A DNA stretch of 64,000 nucleotides, taken from positions 2,542,001 to 2,606,000 of the forward strand of contig NC_020520.1 of the NCBI RefSeq assembly GCF_000348785.1, in the 5' to 3' direction. The DNA comes from Ilumatobacter coccineus YM16-304 (lineage in GTDB: Bacteria > Actinomycetota > Acidimicrobiia > Acidimicrobiales > Ilumatobacteraceae). Shown here in pieces: positions 25,866-34,908 of the stretch. The translations under genes were made by a program, and so were the position numbers. Under the pieces are notes generated by a model. That model was not told where the DNA came from. It ran no database searches and saw only the letters and a list, made by a program, of their open reading frames with translations. Position 1 is the first letter of the stretch; each line of letters starts with the position of its first letter.

Positions 25866-26036
25866 GTGAAGCTGTATCCCGAATCGTCGCTCTGGAGTGA
25901 GATCGCATATCTCGCGTACCACCTCCACTGGGACCTCGAGACGCTGCTCGATCTCGAGCACGCCGATCGAGCGCGCCTCATCGAACTGGTCGCCGACATG
26001 AACCAACGAGCCTGGGACACGTTGAGCAATGCCTGA
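25866..26036 (+). CDS. 56-residue DUF6760-like eCIS protein
   Basis: A short gene between the assembly protein and the third tube protein. It starts with GTG at 25866, translates as MKLYPESSLWSEIAYLAYHL and goes on with HWDLETLLDLEHADRARLIE, then VADMNQRAW, and stops at 26034-26036. It is helical, with paired aromatic residues. Small proteins with the same LYP...E.AYLAYH.HW...LL.L.H..R pattern occur in this position in other eCIS operons. It overlaps the next ATG by 8 bp. Its role is unknown, perhaps a baseplate or assembly factor; it is easily missed because of its size. Confidence 0.85.
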   Translation: MKLYPESSLWSEIAYLAYHLHWDLETLLDLEHADRARLIELVADMNQRAWDTLSNA

Positions 26037-26487
26037 CAAGTACGCCCACGGCACCAACACCGCGCGCTTCCTCTTCGAAGTCGACGGCCTCGAACTCGGC
26101 TGGTTCACCGAGGTCAGCGGTCTGGAGGTCTCGATCGAGACCGAAGACATCCAGGAAGGCGGGCAGAACGGATTCGTCCACAAGCTGCCCGGCCGCATGT
26201 CGTGGCCGAACATCACCCTGAAGCGGGGCTTCACCCGGCAGGACAACCTGCTGTCGTGGCTGCGCGAGTGCTCCGGCGAGCAGTTCGCAGCGAACCAGAA
26301 CAAGCTCTCTCGCAAGACGGCGGCGATCACGCTGCTCGACGACGCCGGGCGACGTCTGCGCTCGTGGGACTTCGACGACGCGTTCCCGGTGAAGTGGTCG
26401 GGGCCGTCGTTCGCCGCCTCGAACGGCGAGGCCGCGAGCGAGTCACTCGAGATCACCCATCACGGATTCCGAGCCAATGACCACTGA
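26029..26487 (+). CDS. Third tube-like protein, probable tube initiator (Pvc5-like)
   Basis: 152 residues of the gp19/tube family, with ARFLFEVDGLELGWFTEVSG at the start, WPNITLKRGFTRQDNLLSWL in the middle, SWDFDDAFPVKWSGPSFAAS and SLEITHHGF at the end. By position, after the assembly genes and next to the LysM hub and spike genes, it fits the Pvc5-type adaptor ring between tube and spike. It overlaps the preceding and following genes, which supports coupled translation. Confidence 0.9.
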   Translation: MPDKYAHGTNTARFLFEVDGLELGWFTEVSGLEVSIETEDIQEGGQNGFVHKLPGRMSWPNITLKRGFTRQDNLLSWLRECSGEQFAANQNKLSRKTAAITLLDDAGRRLRSWDFDDAFPVKWSGPSFAASNGEAASESLEITHHGFRANDH

Positions 26488-29400
26488 TGCCGAGCCCCCT
26501 GCGGCATCGGTGGCCGGACTCGGACACGGCCTGGTACATCGAGCCCGTCGGCAGGCGGTGCTCGCACGGCAGCGCCCCGCCGCTCGACTGATCGGGGCAG
26601 TGGGTCGCTCGAGCATCGGGTTCGGCCTCGCGGTCGGACGGTCGCGATCGATCCGCCCGGTCGTTCGCCGCGCCGACCTCAACACGCCCGCCCTGCGTCC
26701 GCCGCCCGGGTTCTGGAGCGAACTCCACGCGCCCGACCCCGTCGTCGAGTCGGCAGTCGAGTCGCCGAGTGACGCCGCTCCGACCGCTCAGCGATCGACC
26801 CAGCGATCGCCGGCGCGTCCGTCGGTTCGCCGACGGCACCAGCCGTCGCAGCGGGTCGCCCGGGTCGCCACGTCACCCACCGCGCAGCCGGACACCAAGG
26901 CCAGCTGGACCGATCAGGTCATCGAGCGCAGTGCCGTCGGGTACGTCCGTCCGACATCGCAGACCTTCACGCCGGCACCCAAGCCGGTCGCCGACGACTT
27001 CGTGTCGTCGGGTGACGCTCGCCTCGACGACCTCCGGCTGCTGCTGGCGGCGAAGAACGACGGGCCGACCGAAACGGCTCCGGTTCGACGCTCGAGCGAT
27101 GCGAACGCGCCCGCCGCCGCTGCGTCCGACGACGCCGACACTCACCAGCCGGAACCCGTGTCGGGTGCGACATCGGGTGGCGGGGTCCGTGGCGACACGC
27201 TCGCCGGGCGAGCGACCGGGCCGGGTCGCCTCGCCCGATCGGTCGTTCCCGAGTCGGCGATCGCAGGTACGGCGCTGAGCGCCGGACGCGCCACACAACG
27301 CCGCGGTGCCGGCGTCGCGGCTCCCGGCGTGCCGGTCGTGCCGACGCCCGATGCGAACGTCGCGCAACGCCAGCGAGCACCGCAACGCCAGCGGGCACCG
27401 CAACGTTCGTCGGCCGAGCAGCGGCTCGACGATCTCCGAGCAGCGCTCGAGAGCAAAGGTCTCATGCCCGGCTCGCCGTCGAGCGACGACGAAACGACGC
27501 CCGATCCGGCTGTCGACGGTGGTGACCCCACCGGCCGACCCGGGCGCCCGGCCGGTGAACGACCGTCTCGCGAGAGCGCAGCGGCCACCAGCGGCACATC
27601 GGGGCGGCCCGGCGACGACACCAGCACCCGAGCGCAACCCGGCCGCATCGCCCGCCAATCAGCGCCTCGCAGCGATCGCAGCGTCGCGCCGAACGATCCT
27701 CGGGCGAGTGGCCCAGGTGGCGGTTCGGCATCGGCCCGCCGATCGGTCGCCGACCACACGTCGGAGGCACCGCTGCGAGGTCGCGACGCTGACGCGTTCA
27801 GTCGGGCCGCCAACGGCCCCATGTCGACGGTGCAACGCCGTGCCGCTCAGCAGACCGTCGAGATCGGCGGGGGAGCGCCCGGCACTGCCGTTGCCGGCAC
27901 CGGTCTGCTCGACCGAGTGGAGACCGAGGTCGTCGACGACCCGACGTCCGAGCACATGCCGGGGCTCGTCGGCCCGGGCGGGCACGAACGAGTCGATGTG
28001 GTTCGCCGGATCCGGCAGCTCACCGAGACGCGGCAACGTCTGCTCGACGAGCCGGAGGCGGTGCAGCGGCACGCCGTCACCGACGAACCGACAGCGCCCG
28101 GCCCGACTTCGACGGGCACGTCGGCGCCTGGCACGTCACCGAGCAACGACGAGGCGTCGGGGGTGCTGGCACCGACACCGAACGTCGTGCGTCTGCCCGG
28201 CATCGCCGGTTCGGTCGCATCGCTCCGACGCCGCTTGAGCATCCCGCGAGCCCTGTCAGCACATCACCGTCCCGACAACCCGATGTCGGTCGATCGATCG
28301 AACCGACTCGTGCGTACGCCCGGCATCGATGTCCGTCGAGCCCCGGAATCAGCCGCGCCGTCCGACTCCGCACGAGCGACGCATCGCGCGCCCGCCGACC
28401 CCGCCCGTCACGACGAGCCGCGCAACGCCGTCACCTGGCGTCGAGACGAGCGGTCGCAGCGCGGTCCCGTGGCGATGCCGACATCGCATCCGACGCACGA
28501 CCAGGCGCTCGCCACGACGCCGCCGACCTCCGATGGGAGCGAGACGGTCGCCCCACCACTGGTGAGGCGACGTGTCGACGAGCGATGGGAGCACAGCGCC
28601 GTCTCGTCGCTCCCGGCCACAGCTCCTCCGGCCTCGACCACGCCGGCCGAACCCATGCCATCGCGCACGTCATCGCCGGCCGAACAACGGACGCCATCAT
28701 CGCCGCCGGCAACGACCTCGACTTCGTCGCCCTCGACTTCGGCAACGCCCTCGATCGCGTCGCCCTCGATCTCGTCGACGCGGCCGACAGCGACGCCCCG
28801 ACCTGGGACGAGTCACACGACCGCCGGGCCGGCGACGATGATCCGCCGGTCGCTGGTCGCCTCCGGGCCGGGAGCGCTCGCCGGCGTTCTCCGACGATCC
28901 CACCTCGCACGCACCGACACCGCCGCGTCGTCCGATCACGCCAGCCGACCGACGTCGGCGTCGCCGTCGACGCGATCGACCGAGGCGATCGACCCGTCGA
29001 TGTCGAGCACCGTCCCACCATCGCCTCGGGCTGGTGACTCGCGCCGAGTCGTCGCTCCCGCCCCGGCGGCCCCGATCGTCGCGAGTACTCCCGACGACGG
29101 CGTGCCGATGAACCCGAATCCACTCATCGGCCGCGCCGCCGGCGAGCAGACCGTTCGGCGGTCCACCGAGGAGCTCGACGACCGCCCCGAAGCGGCGACG
29201 TCGAGCGAGCGAAGCGCAGAACACAGAACGGTCGCGCCGCAGGTCAACGACGTCGCCCAGGCGTTCATGACCGAACTCGCCCAGACGGTCCGGCGGCGCC
29301 CGGCACCGCTCCCGGTGTCGTTCCAGCCGATGGCCGACGCCATCACCGGCGGCCGCGGGCGCAACGTGCTGCTCTCGACCGACTCGGTGTCACGACGGGC

Positions 29401-30085
29401 ACTTCGCAAGGTCGGCAAGGTCGCCGCCACCACCGACAACGTGATCCACCTCGCCGACGCACCGACGCCCGGTACACGGATGAACGAGGTCATCGCCCAC
29501 GAACTCACGCACATCGCGAACCCGTCACCGGTGGCGCGGTTCTTCGACGACGCACACGACAGCCCGGAAGAACGCCAAGCCGAGCAGGTGGCACGGGTGA
29601 TGGCGAGCTCGCCGATCGCCCCAGCCGCAGCGGCGCCGGCACTGCGTGCCCCAGGTGATTCCTCGCCGGCCGGTCGCGGCGGCGACGTGATCCGCCGAAC
29701 GCCAGCGTCGGCCCCCACTTCGACAGGAGCAGTGCCCATGTCAGCATCGAACGACGGCATGTCCGCCGCGAGCCTCGCGGCGTCGATCACCGGCTCAGGA
29801 TCGAGCCGACCTCAGGTGCAGCGCTTTGCCGACCTGGGCAACAGCCCTGCCGCTGCGGCAGCGACCGGCGTGACGTCGAGTCAGCCGGACTCGTCCGGAC
29901 CGTCAAGTGGGCACGGGGCCGCATCCGGGCAGGGCATCGGCGCACAGCTCCGCAACTCCGAAGACGCCGCCGAATGGTTCAGCGATCAACTCGATCGCAA
30001 CTTCGACCGGTTGGTCACCGCCCTCGAAGATCGGATGATCGTCGAGTTCGAACGCCGCGGTGGCCGCATCTGGGAAGGGCTCTGA
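26477..30085 (+). CDS. Very long DUF4157-like eCIS protein with disordered Arg-motif leader
   Basis: 1202 residues. About 950 residues are Pro/Ser/Thr/Arg/Ala-rich and disordered. They are punctuated by recurring VRR, VQRR or IRR pairs, a RLDDLRxxL motif that occurs twice (around residues 180 and 320), and a short PQRQRA tandem repeat (around 305). The C-terminal domain (about 945-1050) is DUF4157-like: NVIHLADAP, then IAHELTHIANPSP with HEXXH at 1008-1012, then an acidic/Ala helix. DUF4157 proteins are frequent eCIS companions, often linked to cargo. The last 50 residues form charged helices ending FERRGGRIWEGL. It sits between the tube initiator and LysM genes, where it could serve as cargo, adaptor or even length ruler; no other tape-measure gene is present. 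An in-frame start at 26477 overlaps the tube gene by 11 bp. Confidence 0.8.
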   Translation: MTTDAEPPAASVAGLGHGLVHRARRQAVLARQRPAARLIGAVGRSSIGFGLAVGRSRSIRPVVRRADLNTPALRPPPGFWSELHAPDPVVESAVESPSDAAPTAQRSTQRSPARPSVRRRHQPSQRVARVATSPTAQPDTKASWTDQVIERSAVGYVRPTSQTFTPAPKPVADDFVSSGDARLDDLRLLLAAKNDGPTETAPVRRSSDANAPAAAASDDADTHQPEPVSGATSGGGVRGDTLAGRATGPGRLARSVVPESAIAGTALSAGRATQRRGAGVAAPGVPVVPTPDANVAQRQRAPQRQRAPQRSSAEQRLDDLRAALESKGLMPGSPSSDDETTPDPAVDGGDPTGRPGRPAGERPSRESAAATSGTSGRPGDDTSTRAQPGRIARQSAPRSDRSVAPNDPRASGPGGGSASARRSVADHTSEAPLRGRDADAFSRAANGPMSTVQRRAAQQTVEIGGGAPGTAVAGTGLLDRVETEVVDDPTSEHMPGLVGPGGHERVDVVRRIRQLTETRQRLLDEPEAVQRHAVTDEPTAPGPTSTGTSAPGTSPSNDEASGVLAPTPNVVRLPGIAGSVASLRRRLSIPRALSAHHRPDNPMSVDRSNRLVRTPGIDVRRAPESAAPSDSARATHRAPADPARHDEPRNAVTWRRDERSQRGPVAMPTSHPTHDQALATTPPTSDGSETVAPPLVRRRVDERWEHSAVSSLPATAPPASTTPAEPMPSRTSSPAEQRTPSSPPATTSTSSPSTSATPSIASPSISSTRPTATPRPGTSHTTAGPATMIRRSLVASGPGALAGVLRRSHLARTDTAASSDHASRPTSASPSTRSTEAIDPSMSSTVPPSPRAGDSRRVVAPAPAAPIVASTPDDGVPMNPNPLIGRAAGEQTVRRSTEELDDRPEAATSSERSAEHRTVAPQVNDVAQAFMTELAQTVRRRPAPLPVSFQPMADAITGGRGRNVLLSTDSVSRRALRKVGKVAATTDNVIHLADAPTPGTRMNEVIAHELTHIANPSPVARFFDDAHDSPEERQAEQVARVMASSPIAPAAAAPALRAPGDSSPAGRGGDVIRRTPASAPTSTGAVPMSASNDGMSAASLAASITGSGSSRPQVQRFADLGNSPAAAAATGVTSSQPDSSGPSSGHGAASGQGIGAQLRNSEDAAEWFSDQLDRNFDRLVTALEDRMIVEFERRGGRIWEGL

Positions 30086-30747
30086 TGAGCTCACAACTCC
30101 AGAAGGCGTACCTCGAAGTCGAGACGGGTGCTCGGGTCGACTGCATGTTCAACCCGACCACGTTCGCGTTCGCCACGCAGAACCGGTGGGAATCCGACCA
30201 GATCCCGGGCAAGAACACGCCGTCGCTTCGCTATGCAGGCGGTGCCGGTGGGACGTTCTCGCTGAGCCTCGTGTTCGACACGACGTCCACGGGCAAGGCC
30301 GTCACGATCCACACCAACAAGCTGCTCGAACTGATGGAAGTCGACGAGTCGCTTCCCGGATTCGATGCAGCGAAGAAGAACGGCCGCCCGCCGTGGGTGA
30401 AGTTCCACTGGGGCACGCACCTGCACTCGTTCAAAGCGGTCATCAGTTCGACGAACGTCACGTTCACGTACTTCTCCAACGAAGGGTTGCCCCTACGCGC
30501 CAACGTCGAACTGAGTCTCGAACAGTACGAACCCGACGCGAACTGGGGTCCGCAGAACCCCACGTCCGGCACGCCGAACCCGAAGCGCACGCACCAGGTC
30601 CAGGTGGGCGACACGCTCGACCGCATCGCCGGCAAGTACTTCGGTGACCCGACCCGCTGGCGCGACATCGCCACGCTGAACGGCATCGCCGACCCGCTCG
30701 ACGTCAAGCCCGGTCGGCTCCTGTCGATTCCCGAGCGGGGTTCCTGA
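30085..30747 (+). CDS. LysM-domain baseplate hub protein (Pvc7/gp53-like)
   Basis: 220 residues from ATG 30085 (TGATG overlap with the previous stop). Residues 1-150 are the hub-associated domain, with CMFNPTTFAFATQNRW and TFSLSLVFDTTSTGKAV. Residues 169-217 are a LysM module: HQVQVGDTLDRIAGKYFGDP, then WRDIATLNGIADP and KPGRLLSIP. In AFP and PVC the equivalent protein joins the spike to the inner tube or baseplate; the LysM module there serves assembly rather than necessarily peptidoglycan binding. Confidence 0.92.
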   Translation: MSSQLQKAYLEVETGARVDCMFNPTTFAFATQNRWESDQIPGKNTPSLRYAGGAGGTFSLSLVFDTTSTGKAVTIHTNKLLELMEVDESLPGFDAAKKNGRPPWVKFHWGTHLHSFKAVISSTNVTFTYFSNEGLPLRANVELSLEQYEPDANWGPQNPTSGTPNPKRTHQVQVGDTLDRIAGKYFGDPTRWRDIATLNGIADPLDVKPGRLLSIPERGS

Positions 30748-30749
30748 CC

Positions 30750-32525
30750 ATGCAGGACACGCTCGTCACCTCGGCTCCGCTCATCAAGCTCGACGGCACC
30801 GCGATCCGGTCGGAGGATGCCGACCTGCTCTTCTCCTTGCGCGTGTCGCGGACCACGGGTGCGGCAGCGTTCGCCGAACTGAGATTCGACCAGTCGAGCT
30901 CGCTTGCGGACTCGGTCAAGGTCGGTACCCAACTGAGCATCGATGCAACCGAGGACGACGTCGAAACCAGCCCGATCTTCAAGGGCGAGGTCATGACGAT
31001 CGGCATCGACGTGTCGGTGCGCCAAACGCAGTTGGTGATCGGTGCGTACGACAAGTCGTACCGGCTCGGCAACCAGACCGATGCAACGTCGCATCTCTCC
31101 ATCACGTTCGGTGGCGTCATCCGAGAGATCGCGGGGGCGGCCGGTTTGACCGCTGACGTCGACAACACTGTCGGAAGCATCAGGTTCGAACACATTCAGC
31201 AATCGGGTACTCCGCATCAGTTCCTCACCGACCTCACCCGCGCCTACGGGTGCGAATGGTTGGTCGACGACACGAAGTTGATCGTCCGACGTCGCGACGC
31301 CGCCGGACCCGTGGCCAAGTATCTCGGTGCCTCGTCGCTGCGTTCGTTCTCGGCACGATTCAGCGGAACCGAGCAGCCCGAATCGGTCGACGTACTCGGG
31401 TGGGACCCGTCCGAGAAGAAGGGGGTCAACAGCAAGATCGAGCGTTCGTCGGTGAAGAACGGGCACACGGTGCCGATCACCCGACACGTCAGCGGCGACT
31501 TCCCCGGCAAGGAGGCCGTTGCCTCACCGATCTCGGTGTCGACACCGGCCGACGCCAAAGCGGTGGCCGAAGGCATCACGCATCGGCTGTCTGCAGCGCA
31601 ATTGACCGGGCGCGGAGAAGTGGCCGTGAACGGCAAGCTCGTTCCGGGGTCGGTCATCGAGATCGGTGACCTCGACCCGAACTGGAACGGTAAGTACTAC
31701 CTGACCGGGGTGGAGCACCTCTTCGGTCGGCAACAGTCATTCACCACGAAGTTCACCTTCGGCCCGCTCGAACCGACGACCCTCGTCGATCTGTTCAGCC
31801 ACCAGGCGCCGACGAGTCGAGAGCGCCTGACCAGTGGGATCACCGTCGGGACCGTGACCGATACGGAGGACCCCGAGGGACTCCTCAGAGTCAAGGTCAC
31901 GATCCCGGTGCTCCGCGGCGAGAACGAGTCTCATTGGGCTCGAGTCATCTCGTCGGGAGCCGGTGCAGCGCGAGGTTCCATGTCGATTCCCGAGATCGGT
32001 GACGAGGTCGCGGTCGTTTTCGAGAACGGCGACCTCCAACGTCCATACGTGCTCGGGGGTCTCTGGAACGGTCGGGACGCCGCCCCGGATGTCGGCGAGA
32101 TCATCAGGAACGGCAGAGTGATGTCGCGTTCGGTCACCTCACGCACGGGGCACCGGATGACGTACAAAGACGGCGATGATCCGGAAGACCTGGGTGTCCG
32201 CATCGATCTGAGCGACGGCAAGACCTTTCTCGAACTCGGCGAGACCAAGATCGAGATCACGAGCCAAGACACCCCGATCAAGGTCACCAACGGCAAGGCG
32301 ACCGTCGAGTTGGCCGACAACGGCGACATCACGCTCGACGGCAACAACATCACGATCAAGGCCAAGCAAGACATCGAGATCTCCGGCAACAACCTCGACG
32401 TCAAGGCGAAACAGAACCTCAAGCTCGAAGGCGCCCTCGGCGCCGACCTCAAGTCAAAAGGACCGGTCAAGGTCGAGACGACGGCGATCGCCGAGGTCAA
32501 GGGCTCACTGGTGAAGATCAACTGA
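30750..32525 (+). CDS. VgrG/gpD-like central spike protein (Pvc8-like)
   Basis: 591 residues. Residues 1-350 match the gpD/gp27-like hub, with IEIGDLDPNWNGKYYLTGVE late in it. Residues 363-441 are the gp5-type OB fold (ITVGTVTDTEDPEGLLRVKV, ARVISSGAGAARGSMSIPEI, LGGLWNG). Residues 500-591 are a repetitive beta-helix needle rich in ITLDGNNITIKAKQDIEISG-type strands. It trimerises into the piercing spike that the PAAR-like tip caps. No extra enzymatic domain follows the needle. Two bases separate it from the LysM gene. Confidence 0.95.
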   Translation: MQDTLVTSAPLIKLDGTAIRSEDADLLFSLRVSRTTGAAAFAELRFDQSSSLADSVKVGTQLSIDATEDDVETSPIFKGEVMTIGIDVSVRQTQLVIGAYDKSYRLGNQTDATSHLSITFGGVIREIAGAAGLTADVDNTVGSIRFEHIQQSGTPHQFLTDLTRAYGCEWLVDDTKLIVRRRDAAGPVAKYLGASSLRSFSARFSGTEQPESVDVLGWDPSEKKGVNSKIERSSVKNGHTVPITRHVSGDFPGKEAVASPISVSTPADAKAVAEGITHRLSAAQLTGRGEVAVNGKLVPGSVIEIGDLDPNWNGKYYLTGVEHLFGRQQSFTTKFTFGPLEPTTLVDLFSHQAPTSRERLTSGITVGTVTDTEDPEGLLRVKVTIPVLRGENESHWARVISSGAGAARGSMSIPEIGDEVAVVFENGDLQRPYVLGGLWNGRDAAPDVGEIIRNGRVMSRSVTSRTGHRMTYKDGDDPEDLGVRIDLSDGKTFLELGETKIEITSQDTPIKVTNGKATVELADNGDITLDGNNITIKAKQDIEISGNNLDVKAKQNLKLEGALGADLKSKGPVKVETTAIAEVKGSLVKIN

Positions 32526-32944
32526 TGAGCAACGTCAACGACGACCCGTCCGATTTCGTCGGCCGCGGCATCTCGTTCCCGCTCCGCGTCGATCAGACGG
32601 GGGCGATCGCCACGACCACCGGCGTCGACGACATCGACTCGTCGATTCGCATGGTGCTCACGACCGCCCCTGGTGAACGCCTGATGCGCCCGTACTTCGG
32701 CTGCCGCATCTGGGAGATGCTGTTCGAACCGATCAACGCCAACACGCTCGGGCTGATGGGCGAAGCCGTACGCGAATCGATCAGCCGCTGGGAACCGCGG
32801 GTGCACCTCGACGACGTACGACTCGACTCCAGCAGCGCCGACGTCGGCGAGGTCCACATCCACATCGACTACACCGTGCGCTCGACCAACGATCGACGCA
32901 ACCTCGTGTACCCCTTCTACGTGATTCCGAGAGAGGACGACTGA
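32525..32944 (+). CDS. gp25/GPW baseplate wedge protein (Pvc9-like)
   Basis: 139 residues with the gp25 lysozyme-like baseplate fold: GRGISFPLRVDQTGAIATTT, SSIRMVLTTAPGERLMRPYF, GCRIWEMLFEPIN and a last strand HIHIDYTVRS. gp25 proteins link the sheath base to the wedges. One-base TGATG-type overlaps on both sides place it firmly in the translational chain of the operon. Confidence 0.95.
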   Translation: MSNVNDDPSDFVGRGISFPLRVDQTGAIATTTGVDDIDSSIRMVLTTAPGERLMRPYFGCRIWEMLFEPINANTLGLMGEAVRESISRWEPRVHLDDVRLDSSSADVGEVHIHIDYTVRSTNDRRNLVYPFYVIPREDD

Positions 32945-34908
32945 TGAGTCTCCCGGTGACCAACCTGGACGATCGCAAGTTCCAGGACCTCGTCGACGAA
33001 GCGAAGCGGATGATCCCGCAGCTCTGCCCGGAGTGGACGAACCACAACCTGTCGGACCCCGGCGTCGCGCTCATCGAGTTGTTCGCCTGGATGACCGAGA
33101 TGACGCTCTTCCGGCTCAACCAGGTGCCCGACACGTTCTACACCCGGATGCTGAACCTCCTCGGCTTCGAGCAGTTTCCCGCCTCCGCTGCTCGTACCGA
33201 CCTGACGTTCTGGGTCAACGGAGGAGCGGCAGGCGGCATCGAGATCCCGCGCGGGACCCAGGTGACCACCGTCGGATCGGTCGGTTCGCCTCGGGTGTTC
33301 ACCACGATCGAGGCGGCAGCGGTGGTCCCGCCTCGGCTCACGGCAGCGCTCACGTCGCACGGCGACGACCGCTACGTCAACGTGTGGGAGTCGTTGGCCC
33401 TCGGCCTCGAGAGCATCCCCTGCTTCCCCCGCTCGCCGCTGACGCCCGGCGACGCGTTCTACCTTGGTTTCGAGAACTCGCTGAGCGGCAACGCCATCCG
33501 ACTCGCGATCGAGGCGACCGTCGAAGGCATCGGCGTGATGCCCGACCGCCCACCGATCGTCTGGGAGGTCTGGCAGGGCGAGGGCTGGATACCGGCCGCG
33601 GTCCCCAACATGCCCGGCAACGACGAGGTGGCCGACACGACCGGTGGGCTCAACCGGAACGGCTCGCTCCTGTTGCTCGTGCCGAACGCGCACGAGCCGC
33701 TCACGCTCGGCGGCGAGCGGGCGTACTGGCTGCGCGCCCGGTTGACCGAACCGGCGCCCGGCCAGCCGTTCTACCGAGCGTCACCACAGATCCGCCGAGT
33801 GAGCGCGACCTGCGTCGGTCTCACCGTCGAAGCCGAGCACTCGGAGCGCATCGACGACGAGTTCCTCGGCATGAGCACCGGCAAACCCGACCAGGTCTTC
33901 CAGACCGCGCGAAAGCCGATTCTGCCGCGCGACGGACACGAAGTGCTCGTCGTCACGGTCGGCACCGAGAGCAGCGAATGGACCGAGGTGACCGACTTCG
34001 TCGACTCGACGCACAACGATCACCACTTCGCCTGGGATTCGTCGACGGGCGAGATCCGCTTCGGGCCGCTCATCCGCTATCCCGACGGCGGGATCCGCCA
34101 GCACGGAGCGATTCCTCCCGAGGGAGCCGAACTCCGCCTCACGAGCTATCGCACGGGCGGGGGAGCGGCCGGCAACGTCGGCTCCGGGACCCTCACCGGC
34201 ATGCGCAGCGCGATCCCGTACGTCAATGGTGTCACCAACCTGGCGCCGTCGTCGGGTGGCGTCGACGCCGAGACCGTCGAGAACGCGAAGCGGCGCGGGC
34301 CCCAGTCGGTTCGCGCCGGCGGGCGAGCTGTCACCGTGTCCGACTTCGAGCGGCTGACCGGCGAAGCCGACAGTCGTGTCGCCCGAGTGCGCTGCCTCGC
34401 TCCTGAGCAGCCCGGTGACCCCGTGCGCCTCTTCGTGGTGCCCAACGTCAAACGACGCGCCGAGTCGCTCGTGCTCGACGACTTCGCGTTGCCCGACGAC
34501 ATGATCGCCCGCATCGCCGGCTACCTCGACGAGCGGCGGGTGCTCGGCAGCACGATCGAGATCGGGACCCCGTACTACCAGGGCGTCACGGTCGCCAGTC
34601 TCGTCTCGGCGCAGCCGGGTCGCCCGGCGTCGCTGGTGCGCGACCGGTGCCAGCGAGCGCTCTACGACTACATCAACCCCATCTCCGGAGGCGCTGATCG
34701 CCAGGGTTGGTCGTTCGACTCCGACCTGAACTCGGCGACGGTGTTCCAAGTGCTCGAAGCGGTCGAGGGCGTCGAGAAGGTCGACGAGGTCCTGTTCTTC
34801 GAGTACGACCTGCGCAACCACGAGCGCATGGGGTTCGGCAAGGAGCTGGTGAAGCTCTCACCCGACTCGTTGTTTCTCTCCACCAATCATCAGGTGGTCG
34901 TGCAATGA
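32944..34908 (+). CDS. gpJ-like baseplate assembly protein (Pvc11-like)
   Basis: 654 residues, the large wedge component. The start LPVTNLDDRKFQDLVDEAKR, WTNHNLSDPGVALIELFAWM and LNQVPDTFYTRMLNLLGFEQ are typical of eCIS gpJ homologues. A mid-protein beta domain with TFWVNGGAAGGIEIPRGTQV leads to the phage J-like C-terminal part GQPGRPASLVRDRCQRALYD-like region and GGADRQGWSFDSDLNSATVF. It ends in a 4-bp ATGA overlap with the next gene. Confidence 0.94.
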   Translation: MSLPVTNLDDRKFQDLVDEAKRMIPQLCPEWTNHNLSDPGVALIELFAWMTEMTLFRLNQVPDTFYTRMLNLLGFEQFPASAARTDLTFWVNGGAAGGIEIPRGTQVTTVGSVGSPRVFTTIEAAAVVPPRLTAALTSHGDDRYVNVWESLALGLESIPCFPRSPLTPGDAFYLGFENSLSGNAIRLAIEATVEGIGVMPDRPPIVWEVWQGEGWIPAAVPNMPGNDEVADTTGGLNRNGSLLLLVPNAHEPLTLGGERAYWLRARLTEPAPGQPFYRASPQIRRVSATCVGLTVEAEHSERIDDEFLGMSTGKPDQVFQTARKPILPRDGHEVLVVTVGTESSEWTEVTDFVDSTHNDHHFAWDSSTGEIRFGPLIRYPDGGIRQHGAIPPEGAELRLTSYRTGGGAAGNVGSGTLTGMRSAIPYVNGVTNLAPSSGGVDAETVENAKRRGPQSVRAGGRAVTVSDFERLTGEADSRVARVRCLAPEQPGDPVRLFVVPNVKRRAESLVLDDFALPDDMIARIAGYLDERRVLGSTIEIGTPYYQGVTVASLVSAQPGRPASLVRDRCQRALYDYINPISGGADRQGWSFDSDLNSATVFQVLEAVEGVEKVDEVLFFEYDLRNHERMGFGKELVKLSPDSLFLSTNHQVVVQ

